64,000 nt of DNA, taken from positions 1 to 64,000 of the forward strand of contig JAJPIQ010000028.1 in NCBI GenBank assembly GCA_021324685.1, in the 5' to 3' direction. This document shows positions 49,959 through 58,016 of this stretch, in pieces (the first letter of the stretch is position 1; each line of letters begins with the position of its first letter). The DNA is from Bacteroidota bacterium (lineage in GTDB: Bacteria; Bacteroidota; Ignavibacteria; Palsa-1295). Below the pieces are notes generated by a model. The model was given only the letters and a program-made list of their open reading frames with translations, was not told the DNA's origin and ran no database searches. Made by a program: the position numbers and the translations under genes.

Positions 49959-49989
49959 GTGCCTGTTTTCGGGAAGTGCCTGTTTTCGA
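49959..49989. repeat. 17-bp-period direct repeat upstream of the second subtilisin gene
   Basis: GTGCCTGTTTTCG occurs at 49959 and 49976. On the minus strand the core AAAACAGGCAC matches the ssb leader repeat. Confidence 0.75.
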
Positions 49990-50036
49990 GTTATGCTATT
50001 TTCGAATGTGCAGATTAAAGATATTTACATTCGATG

Positions 50037-50987
50037 CTATTTAACGGCATAAATGCGCATTCCGCTGGAGATATAATGGTTTACAGCGCGTACAGCTTGG
50101 AACACCGCCCGCTTAAAAAGGTTACGCGGCCGCGCGGCGCCGGGCTCCAGAATTCCATTCTTTTTCAGCCACTCCATCAGGAGGTCGCCCTGGTTGGTAA
50201 CGTGCGATTCCCGAAAACCGGCTTTTTTGAGATATTTCTGCATCGTCCGGTTCGAGAAATAATAAAGATGGCCTTCCGGCATAAAGTAAAACCACTCGGC
50301 GCCGCGCAGTTTGCGTTCGGGACCGTCGTAATTACCTGTGGCCATAAATAGAACTCCGCCCGGCTTGAGCCATCTCTGGATCGTACGCAACGATTCGAGC
50401 GGATGCGGCAGGTGCTCGATCACCTCCCGCATCACGATCGCGTCCCACGAATGTTCGGCAAAATTCGCCTCTTCGATCGACTTCGTCTCGACCGGAATGC
50501 CCATGTTCCTCACGAATTCGGCGGCATAACTCGAGAGCTCGAGACCCTGGCACTCGAAACCATGTTCGCGCGCCTTGGCGAGAAAGACTCCCGTCCCGCA
50601 CCCGATCTCTAACAAGGAACGGGGACCCGCATCGCGGGCGGTGGGACGGCGGGCATCGCGGGCGGTGGGACGGCGCCCATGGGTATCGAGAAGTTCCCGG
50701 ATGGTGTCCAGGTCCCAGTCGTGGAGCGAGTAGGCCGTGTTTTCGCCGCTGAACTCGGTCACGTCCCTGACATAGTTGACGCTCGTATCGAAGCCGTGCC
50801 CCTGAAAATAATCGGCATCGTACAGCTCGGCGATCTTCGCGCCTTTGAGGCGCGGGTTCGTATAGACCATGCCGCACCGCGCGCACTGCACGATCGAAAA
50901 ACCACGCTTGCGGTAACGTACCCGGGGCTCGTCCGCACCGCAAAGATCGCAGGGGACGCTCTCGAAATCGCTCGGTAAAAAATTCAC
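50037..50987 (-). CDS. Class I SAM-dependent methyltransferase with N-terminal zinc finger
   Basis: This 316-aa protein begins with a Cys4 finger (CDLCGADEPRVRYRKRGFSIVQCARCGMVYTNPRL) and continues with the methyltransferase core: SLLEIGCGTGVFLAKAREHGFECQGLELSSYAAEFVRN is the SAM site, DAIVMREVIEHLPHPL is the next motif. It is of the Methyltransf_23 type, often acting on lipids, polysaccharide or small molecules. A direct DNA repeat of 24 bases doubles RRPTARDA between residues 105 and 120. The gene is single, and its substrate is unknown. Confidence 0.85.
   Translation of the reverse strand: MNFLPSDFESVPCDLCGADEPRVRYRKRGFSIVQCARCGMVYTNPRLKGAKIAELYDADYFQGHGFDTSVNYVRDVTEFSGENTAYSLHDWDLDTIRELLDTHGRRPTARDARRPTARDAGPRSLLEIGCGTGVFLAKAREHGFECQGLELSSYAAEFVRNMGIPVETKSIEEANFAEHSWDAIVMREVIEHLPHPLESLRTIQRWLKPGGVLFMATGNYDGPERKLRGAEWFYFMPEGHLYYFSNRTMQKYLKKAGFRESHVTNQGDLLMEWLKKNGILEPGAARPRNLFKRAVFQAVRAVNHYISSGMRIYAVK
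50629..50676. repeat. 24-bp in-frame direct repeat in the methyltransferase gene
   Basis: GCATCGCGGGCGGTGGGACG, with the rest of the 24-base unit, occurs at 50629 and again at 50653. It doubles eight residues (RRPTARDA) ahead of the SAM motif. Confidence 0.85.
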
Positions 50988-51243
50988 TGGCGTGGACTAA
51001 CCTACACAACCCTGAGCCTGTTCCGCGAGGGTAAAGGGGGTAATGCGGTGGCGGAAGAAGCATTGTTTCACCATCCGTCCTATCTGCAGTCAGGGAATAA
51101 CAGGACGACTATAGTTTACCGACCCCATTGTTTCTGCCGAATAAAGGCATTTCCCGGGAACGTTTTTTGAAAATATTTGTTCTAATTTTTGGAAAAATTT
51201 TAAAAAAAGTTCCAAAAGGGCCAGTGGCGGGTTGGGCGGAGGC

Positions 51244-51286
51244 AAAAAAGAGGTCGAAATTCATGAAAAAAGAGGCCAATTTCATG
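51244..51286. repeat. 22-bp-period direct repeat
   Basis: AAAAAAGAGGTCGAAATTCATG and AAAAAAGAGGCCAATTTCATG lie side by side, with the same AAAAAAGAGG start and TTCATG end. Confidence 0.7.
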
Positions 51287-51400
51287 AAAAATTTCCCCCG
51301 CAGAAATATTTTCCCTTCTCCCCCGATAGAAAAACCTGTGGGATTGAGCGTATTCCCAAAAAAGATAAATGACCGGAGAAAATAAATGGCTGAAAACGAG

Positions 51401-51442
51401 ATACAGATCCTTGAAGTGTAAATACAGATGCCTGGAATGGAA
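51401..51442. repeat. 21-bp-period direct repeat
   Basis: ATACAGATCCTTGAAGTGTAA is followed by ATACAGATGCCTGGAATGGAA (15 of 21 identical). Confidence 0.6.
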
Positions 51443-51459
51443 ATTCGCGATAGATTATT

Positions 51460-51501
51460 GTACCGCTATGAAATGGCTCGGTACCGCTATGAAATGGCTG
51501 G
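51460..51501. repeat. 21-bp direct repeat duplicating a start codon
   Basis: GTACCGCTATGAAATGGCTCG and GTACCGCTATGAAATGGCTGG are adjacent. Each contains the ATGAAATGG start region, so the gene has two ATGs 21 bases apart, both giving MKWL. Confidence 0.85.
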
Positions 51502-53516
51502 CATTTGCCATCGTCGGTCTTTGGGCAGGCACGTGCGAGTGCCAGTGGCTGTCCGGGCCTAATACGGTCTCCTTCGCCCGACCTGCTGAAGGAAGGAGGG
51601 TCCATGCGGCGAGCCTTGCGCTTTCGGATCCGGCGCCAGAGTTGCCCTATTCCCTTTTTCAGAATGTGAATATTACGCGGTCCTCCCAGTGGGGCCAGTT
51701 CGAACCGTCCGTCGCGGTGCTCCTCGGGAATTCGCCGCAGAGCGACCGCCTGATCGCCGGCTTTATCGACGACACGGACGAGGCCGACCTCGCCTATGCG
51801 ACCTCTTCCGACGGCGGCCTCTCCTGGAGCCGCGCGCTGCTGCCCCAACGCACCAATGGCAGTTATGACATTGCGACCGATCCTTCGGTCGCCTTCAATT
51901 CGGGGGGCGCTGCGTTTTACGTGAGCGGCTATACGGACCTGCCGGCATTCCCCGCGAACGCCGTCGGCATTTTTCGTTCCACGGACGATGGCGGCGATTG
52001 GACCCAGCGGACCGACCTCTTCGAAAATATGGTCGATACCTCGAGCGACAAATATTATCTTGCGATCGACCGGAACCTCACGAGCCTCTATTATGGAACG
52101 ATCTACGTCGCCTGGGTGGACGAAGGGCCTTCCGGGAGGCCGCGGATCGTCTGCTCCCACTCGACCGACGAAGGGAATTCCTGGTCCGAACGGGTGTACC
52201 TCTCTCCGGAAGGAACGGTGACGGACCCGGTCCCTGCGGTCGAGGAGGACGGATCGGTGCTCGTTACGTACGTCGATTATCTCGACCGGAATCAAATTTT
52301 GGTTACCACTTCCAAAGATGGCGGGGCGACGTTTTCGGCCCCGCGGGAGATCGCTCCGTACCGGAACCTTGGGCCGATGCTCCCGAACGACGACCTCGGG
52401 TTCCAGAATATCGGTCCGCCCGATAGCGCCCTCGCGGTCAACAGCTTTCCGACGATCGCGATCGATGGGAACGAGGCGTATGTCGCCTGGTGCTCGGACG
52501 ATGCGGACCATGCTCCGCATGTCTGGCTCTCCATGAGCGGGGACGATGGCGCGACCTGGAGTTCGCCGCGAGCCGTCGAGACCGATTCGGTTCCGAATGC
52601 ATCGGCGAGATTTTTTCCGTGGGCGGCCATCGATCCGAATACCCACGATGTCGGCATTGCCTATTATGCGGCCTGGATGGACACGGTCGCGAAATCGGAC
52701 GGAACGGACCGGATGCTCGAGGCCGGCCTTTATCTCGCGCATTCCCGCGATAGCGGACGGACCTTCGCTACACGGCGAATTTCGAGCGCGACGTTCGACC
52801 CGATCGTGAACGAAGATTATCGTTCCGTCGAAGGCCAGACGCTCTGGTTCTTTGGCGATTACATTGGGCTGGTGGCGGACCGGGACGTCTGGCGTCCGGT
52901 CTGGTGCGATAGCCGCAGCGGGGAAGCCGAAATTTATACGGCGAACGTCGATCCTTATACTCCACTGCCCGTGACGGACCTCGAGGCCCACGATACGACC
53001 GTGGGCGGACGTCCGGGAACGGTCCTCACGTGGACCGACCCGGTCCGGACCGTCTTCGGGTATCCGATTGCCGGGCCTGTTCTTTATACGGTGTATGTGG
53101 ACAGCACGGAACTTACCGTGCTTGGAGCTTCGGGGTTCGTCGATACGTCATCTTCGGAAGGCCATATCTATCGGGTGTACGACGGTTCGTGGGATTCGGT
53201 GAGGGGAAGCAAAGCGGGCGTGGAACTCGCCGCGCGTTCCGAAACCGTGAGCGTACGCTGGGCATCGGAACCCGCGGTGCTGGACCGCGAGGACCGGCTC
53301 ACGGTCGAGAGCGAAGAGCCGGGGCGCGTCTCCGTCGTGTTTTACGACGCGCTCGGACGCGCGCTCGGGCCGCCGATGAGCGACGATATGGTTTCCTCCC
53401 ACCACGAACTGGTCTTTACCCCAACGCGAACGGGCGCGCAGTTCTTCGTGCTGCAGGAAACGACGTCGCGCGGGGTCCGCGCCATCACCGGGAAGGTCAC
53501 GGTGCTGGCGCCGTAG
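51468..53516 (+). CDS. Secreted sialidase-fold (BNR/Asp-box) protein
   Basis: The 682-aa product starts at Met34 of the listed ORF (MKWLGTAMKWLAFAIVGLWAG), where a signal peptide begins. Six Asp-box motifs of the sialidase propeller (SSDGGLSWS, STDDGGDWT, STDEGNSWS, SKDGGATFS, SGDDGATWS and SRDSGRTFA) run through the mature protein. The last 80 residues (VSVVFYDALGRALG and FVLQETTSRGVRAI) look like a shortened type A sorting domain. Typical catalytic Arg/Tyr of sialidases cannot be confirmed by eye. Its 3' end overlaps the convergent RND gene by 20 bases. The start is duplicated: Met at 51489 is the alternative. Confidence 0.8.
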   Translation: MKWLGTAMKWLAFAIVGLWAGTCECQWLSGPNTVSFARPAEGRRVHAASLALSDPAPELPYSLFQNVNITRSSQWGQFEPSVAVLLGNSPQSDRLIAGFIDDTDEADLAYATSSDGGLSWSRALLPQRTNGSYDIATDPSVAFNSGGAAFYVSGYTDLPAFPANAVGIFRSTDDGGDWTQRTDLFENMVDTSSDKYYLAIDRNLTSLYYGTIYVAWVDEGPSGRPRIVCSHSTDEGNSWSERVYLSPEGTVTDPVPAVEEDGSVLVTYVDYLDRNQILVTTSKDGGATFSAPREIAPYRNLGPMLPNDDLGFQNIGPPDSALAVNSFPTIAIDGNEAYVAWCSDDADHAPHVWLSMSGDDGATWSSPRAVETDSVPNASARFFPWAAIDPNTHDVGIAYYAAWMDTVAKSDGTDRMLEAGLYLAHSRDSGRTFATRRISSATFDPIVNEDYRSVEGQTLWFFGDYIGLVADRDVWRPVWCDSRSGEAEIYTANVDPYTPLPVTDLEAHDTTVGGRPGTVLTWTDPVRTVFGYPIAGPVLYTVYVDSTELTVLGASGFVDTSSSEGHIYRVYDGSWDSVRGSKAGVELAARSETVSVRWASEPAVLDREDRLTVESEEPGRVSVVFYDALGRALGPPMSDDMVSSHHELVFTPTRTGAQFFVLQETTSRGVRAITGKVTVLAP

Positions 53517-56500
53517 GAACCGTTCCTTCGCCTTCGTGCAGCCGGGCCTCCGGAGTCTCCATCCGCTTTCGGAACCGTTCCTCGAAGATCGTGTAGAGCG
53601 TTGGAACGAAGAAGAGGGTGAGCAGCGTGGACAGTGAGAGGCCGCCGATCACCGCGATCGCCAGGGGGGCCTGGGTTTTTTCACCGCCCATGCCCATGGC
53701 CATCGGGATCAGGCCGAGGACCGTTGCGATCGAGGTCATGAGGATCGGCTTGAGCCGCGTCCGGCCGCCATCGATAACGGCCCGGTGCAGGTCCTCCCCT
53801 TTCATGCGCAGGTGGTTCGTGTAATCGACTAAAAGAATTCCGTTCGATACGACGATCCCCACCATCACGATAATGCCCTGAAAGCTCGTCACCGAGAGCG
53901 TCGTGCCCGTCAGGAATAGTGCCCAGAGCACGCCGACCAGGCCGAAGGGAACGGTGAACATGATGATGAACGGGTCGAGCAGGGACTGGAACTGCGAGGC
54001 CATCACGACATAGACCAGCAGGATCGCCAGCGCGAACGCCATGGCAAGACCTGCAAACGTCTGCTGCTGCTGTTCGACGTTACCGCCTAACTTCACCTGG
54101 AACCCTGGAGGCAAGGAAATTTTGTCGAGTTTTGCCTGGATGTCCTGCGCAACACTTCCTAAATCGCGACCGCTGACTTCGGCGGTCACATCGATGATGC
54201 GCTGCTGGTACTTGCGATCGATCTCAACCGGCGAAGCCGATTGCTTAATGTCGGCGATCTCGCCGAGTAGGACCTGCTGCCCGGACGGTGTCGTGACCAA
54301 CAATTTTCGAAGATCGTCGATCGAAGAACGATAATTGGTATCGAGCCTGACCAGGATGTTGTATTGATTGCCGTTTACCGGGTCGCTATAGAGCGATGCG
54401 ACGGCACCGTTGATGGCGGCATTGATCGTGTTCGAGATTTGTGCTACGTCGATGCCGAGAATACCGGCCTTTTGCCGGTCGATCTGGATATCGAGTTCCG
54501 GAAGGTTCGCTTCTCTCGAAGATTGTGCGTTCACAGTGCCGGGCGTCGATTTGACGGCTGCCAGTACTTCATTGGCCAGTTTGGTCCCCTGGTCGAGATC
54601 GAACCCGCGAACTTCGATATCGATCGGCGCAGCCGATCCGAAATTGAGTAGAAACCGTAAAAATCCGCTCGGGCTGACGATCACAGAAGCGCCAAGATAA
54701 TTCGAAATCTTCGGCCGGATCGAGTCCATGATCTGGAAAATGGAACGGCTGCGCTCGTCCGGCGATGTAAGCGAAACCTGAATATTCGCTGCATGTTCGC
54801 CGGTATTGCGACCGAAGAAATTCCCGCTCTTGGCCGAGGGAACGCCAACGTCGGAAACCATGGCGGTTATTTCAGGAATATTCTTTCGCATCAGTTCTTC
54901 AATCGCGGCGACGGTCTTCGTCGTTTCTTCGAGTCGCGTTCCGACGGGATCCTTCACCGTGACGGTAAAGACGCTTTCGTCCTGGTCCGGGAAGAATTCG
55001 GTCCCGATAAATTTGAACAGGAAGACGGAGACCGCAGCGATGGCAAGGATGCCGATAATGATCGATTTTCGATGATGAAGCGCCCATTCGAGCGCACGCG
55101 CATAGGCATGGTCGATCGCTTCGATCTTATCGTGGAAAAAGACGCGGAGCCGGTCGGACAGTTTGTTCGACTCGCGGTTCATCTCTTTTTCCGGCGGAAG
55201 GAATTTGAGGCAGAGCAACGGCGTGATCGTCCGCGAAACGAAGAACGACCCGAAGAGCGCCACCGCAATCGTGAGCGTGAGCGGAATAAAGAGGAGCTTC
55301 GCGATGCCCGTCAGGAAGACAACGGGAAGGAATACAATGACCGTCGTCAGCGTCGAAACGAAGATCGGCGTCGCGACCTCGCTCGCGGCGGCAAGCGTTT
55401 GTTGGATCTTCGATTCGCCGGGGCGTGGATGGTTGTAATGACGGCTGATGGCTTCCAATTCGACAATGGAATCGTCCACCAACCTTCCTACGGCCAGCGC
55501 CAGGCCGCCAAACGTCATGATGTTCAATGTAATGTTCCCAAACCGGAACATGATGAACGTGATGAGAATGGACATCGGGATCGCGACGATGATAATGATC
55601 GTACCGCGAAGATTTCGCAGGAAGATCATGATGATCGCCATGGCGAGAATAGATCCGATGAGGGCTTCCCGAGAAAGCCCGTTGATCGTCTGACGAATAT
55701 AGAGCGATTGGTCGAAGGTGAGCGCGATATGAACGTTTGGCGGGACTCCTGTTAAATGAGGAATGGCCTTCATCACATTATCGACCACGGCGACCGTGTT
55801 CGCATTACCCAGTTTCTGCACCCGCAGGACCACTCCCGGTTTCCCGTCGACGCGGATCGTTTCCGTCTGTTCCTGGTAACTATCCTCGACACGCGCGACG
55901 TCCCGAATGCGGACGGGAACCCCTCCGCTGTCCGAAAGGACGATATCGCCGATCGGCTGGACGAGATTGAAAAGACTTTCCGTCTTCAACGCATAATCGA
56001 AGACGCCGCTTTTGAGGTCTCCGGAGGGTACGATCAGATTCGAATTCTGGATCGCCGTTACGACCTTCGCGATCGGAAGCCCAAGCGCCTGAATACGGTC
56101 GCGATCGACCACGACATGAATCTCGCGAATACGGCCCCCGGTTACTTGTGCCGACGCAACGCCATTCAAGTGCTCGAGCTGCGGCTCGATGGTATTGTAG
56201 GCGAGATCGTAGAGATCGCGCTCGTCCATTTGGCCTGAGACCGCGAGGGTAATAACGGGAACGTTCGTAATGTCGAACCGGAGCGAGATCGGCGGCTGCA
56301 CCCCGGTCGGGAGCGTGTTCATCACGCGGTTCAGACGCTGGATCACATCGACCAGTCCGACATCGACATTCGCACCCCAGTTAAAATTGATACGGACCTG
56401 TGAAATTCCCTCCCGCGTTGCCGATTGAATATAATCGACATCGTTTACCGAGCTGACGCCGCGCTCGACAATCTGGGTGACCGATTGCTCCATGTCCATC

Positions 56501-56667
56501 GGTGCCGCGCCGGTATAAAACGTGATCGTCGTAACAACGGGGATCGAAACGTTCGGCAGCAGGTCGATCGGCAATTGCTCGAGCGAAACAATACCGAGCA
56601 CGAAGATCGTGAAACCGAACAGAAACGTCGAGATCGGATATTTAAGAGCAAGCCGGGTTAACCACAT
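53497..56667 (-). CDS. RND-family efflux permease
   Basis: This 1056-aa inner-membrane transporter of the HAE1/AcrB type has MWLTRLALKYPISTFLFGFTIFVLGIVSLEQLPIDLLPNVSIP at the start. The central transmembrane helices contain GRLVDDSIVELE, with the adjacent Asp pair needed for proton coupling, and a second half beginning with a repeat of the fold. It would pump drugs or lipophilic compounds through the envelope, together with the MFP adaptor encoded 35 bases upstream. No outer-membrane TolC gene lies in the window. Its end overlaps the sialidase-fold gene tail by 20 bases. Confidence 0.95.
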   Translation of the reverse strand: MWLTRLALKYPISTFLFGFTIFVLGIVSLEQLPIDLLPNVSIPVVTTITFYTGAAPMDMEQSVTQIVERGVSSVNDVDYIQSATREGISQVRINFNWGANVDVGLVDVIQRLNRVMNTLPTGVQPPISLRFDITNVPVITLAVSGQMDERDLYDLAYNTIEPQLEHLNGVASAQVTGGRIREIHVVVDRDRIQALGLPIAKVVTAIQNSNLIVPSGDLKSGVFDYALKTESLFNLVQPIGDIVLSDSGGVPVRIRDVARVEDSYQEQTETIRVDGKPGVVLRVQKLGNANTVAVVDNVMKAIPHLTGVPPNVHIALTFDQSLYIRQTINGLSREALIGSILAMAIIMIFLRNLRGTIIIIVAIPMSILITFIMFRFGNITLNIMTFGGLALAVGRLVDDSIVELEAISRHYNHPRPGESKIQQTLAAASEVATPIFVSTLTTVIVFLPVVFLTGIAKLLFIPLTLTIAVALFGSFFVSRTITPLLCLKFLPPEKEMNRESNKLSDRLRVFFHDKIEAIDHAYARALEWALHHRKSIIIGILAIAAVSVFLFKFIGTEFFPDQDESVFTVTVKDPVGTRLEETTKTVAAIEELMRKNIPEITAMVSDVGVPSAKSGNFFGRNTGEHAANIQVSLTSPDERSRSIFQIMDSIRPKISNYLGASVIVSPSGFLRFLLNFGSAAPIDIEVRGFDLDQGTKLANEVLAAVKSTPGTVNAQSSREANLPELDIQIDRQKAGILGIDVAQISNTINAAINGAVASLYSDPVNGNQYNILVRLDTNYRSSIDDLRKLLVTTPSGQQVLLGEIADIKQSASPVEIDRKYQQRIIDVTAEVSGRDLGSVAQDIQAKLDKISLPPGFQVKLGGNVEQQQQTFAGLAMAFALAILLVYVVMASQFQSLLDPFIIMFTVPFGLVGVLWALFLTGTTLSVTSFQGIIVMVGIVVSNGILLVDYTNHLRMKGEDLHRAVIDGGRTRLKPILMTSIATVLGLIPMAMGMGGEKTQAPLAIAVIGGLSLSTLLTLFFVPTLYTIFEERFRKRMETPEARLHEGEGTVPTAPAP

Positions 56668-56702
56668 GAGAGAAAATCAGAACGACAATGATCGGAGAGT
56701 TT

Positions 56703-57836
56703 TTATGGACGGTTGGGTGAGGCAGAATGAACCGATGTGTCGATCGGGGCGGCCGTTGAATCGGACGGATTTTTTACGATCATGACCTTCCCGTTCGGGT
56801 GCACAAAGGTTTGGCCTGTGACAATGACCTGTTCCGTCCCGTCGAGGCCGGAAGTAATTTCCAAACGACCGTTTTCCGTTACGCCGATCTGGACATCGCG
56901 CCGTTTCGCAAGACCATTTTCGACGACATAAACGTAGGTCCCATTATTATCGCGAAGAACGGCTTCGGGCGGCAGCGTGAGCGCCGCTGGATTTTCTCCT
57001 AAAATCAATGTGACACGCGCGAACTCACCCGGTTTGATCGTCTCGTCTCGATTGGGAATCAGGATCTCGACCGGCATCGTCCGCGTCGTTGTCGTCAGGG
57101 CTTGCGCGGAGCGCGAAACGAATGCGGAAAATTCACGACCGGGAATCACGTCGACCGTAGCAACGGCCCGCTTGACCTCGGGAATTTTCTGAACGTCGCG
57201 ATCGAGCACATTGACGTCGATCTTGACCGTATCGATGTCCATAATGGTAAAGATCGTGCTGTTACTGTTGCCGACGATCGGATTCGAAGTGACGACGGAA
57301 CCCGGATCGAGCCAACGTTTCGTGACAAAGCCGTGAAACGGCGCGCGGATGATCGAATAGTCGAGCTGAATTCGTGACGCTTCGTAATTGGCCGCCGCCG
57401 TACGAAGGGCTGCAATGGCATTGTCCAGGTCCTGCTGCGAAGCAAGATTCTTTGCTGCAAGATCGCGCTCCCGAGCTTCCGTGGCTTTCGCATTATAATA
57501 GGTGGCTTCCGTCTGCAGTGCCGCCTGATGTGCGGCGCTGGTATCGACAAGGGCGATCACCTGATTCTGACGGACGGTCTTGCCCATATCGGTATAGAGC
57601 GCTTCGAGCAGTCCGGAGACCCGGCTGAACACGTTCGCCTGCAACACGGGCAGCACATCGCCATTGTACTCGAGCTTATAGGTAATGTCCATCCGTTCGG
57701 GCTGCGCGACCACGACCGGTGGAACGGGAGCTTTTTTCGGAGCGGCCGGCTTTGCCGTAAATACTCGAAATAGAACGAAAACCAGGATGAGGAACGCGAC
57801 GGCCCCAATGAGAGAATATTTTATCTTTTTATTCAT
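56703..57836 (-). CDS. Periplasmic adaptor (membrane fusion protein) of the RND efflux system
   Basis: The 377-aa product starts at MNKKIKYSLIGAVAFLILVFVLFRVF, an N-terminal anchor. It contains a lipoyl-like domain (VFSRVSGLLEALYTDMGKTVRQNQVIALVDTS and APFHGFVTKRWLDPGSVV), a coiled-coil hairpin (ALQTEATYYNAKATEARERDLAAKNLASQQDLDNA) and a beta-barrel region. It connects the RND pump to an outer-membrane channel. The permease gene follows 35 bases downstream. Met1 of the listed ORF (seven codons earlier) is a less likely start because the anchor follows the second Met. Confidence 0.93.
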   Translation of the reverse strand: MNKKIKYSLIGAVAFLILVFVLFRVFTAKPAAPKKAPVPPVVVAQPERMDITYKLEYNGDVLPVLQANVFSRVSGLLEALYTDMGKTVRQNQVIALVDTSAAHQAALQTEATYYNAKATEARERDLAAKNLASQQDLDNAIAALRTAAANYEASRIQLDYSIIRAPFHGFVTKRWLDPGSVVTSNPIVGNSNSTIFTIMDIDTVKIDVNVLDRDVQKIPEVKRAVATVDVIPGREFSAFVSRSAQALTTTTRTMPVEILIPNRDETIKPGEFARVTLILGENPAALTLPPEAVLRDNNGTYVYVVENGLAKRRDVQIGVTENGRLEITSGLDGTEQVIVTGQTFVHPNGKVMIVKNPSDSTAAPIDTSVHSASPNRP

Positions 57837-58016
57837 TTCCTTGCGAAGGAAGTGCACTATTGGTGCACATGAGCACGCGAAAAAAAGATCGACAGGTGAC
57901 GGTTAATCCTTCACAGAGAAGGGCCTGCTTTTAGGCGCTCATGAAACACAGCCTCCTACGCAAGAAAGTCCCGTTTGTTCATAAATGAAGAACAAATCAT
58001 AACTCCTGAGAGTATC

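Larger units (their letters stand above)
50988..51467. other. 480-base intergenic region with direct repeats
   Basis: No credible gene is seen; the 85-aa ORF at 51128 looks spurious. The region holds two side-by-side duplications (51244-51286 and 51401-51442). The remainder is AT-rich and shows nothing else that I can support. Confidence 0.6.

Noticed and set aside
51128-51385. 85-aa ORF upstream of the sialidase-fold gene
   Set aside because: Lys/Phe-rich, AT-driven and contains a direct DNA repeat; no family resemblance.
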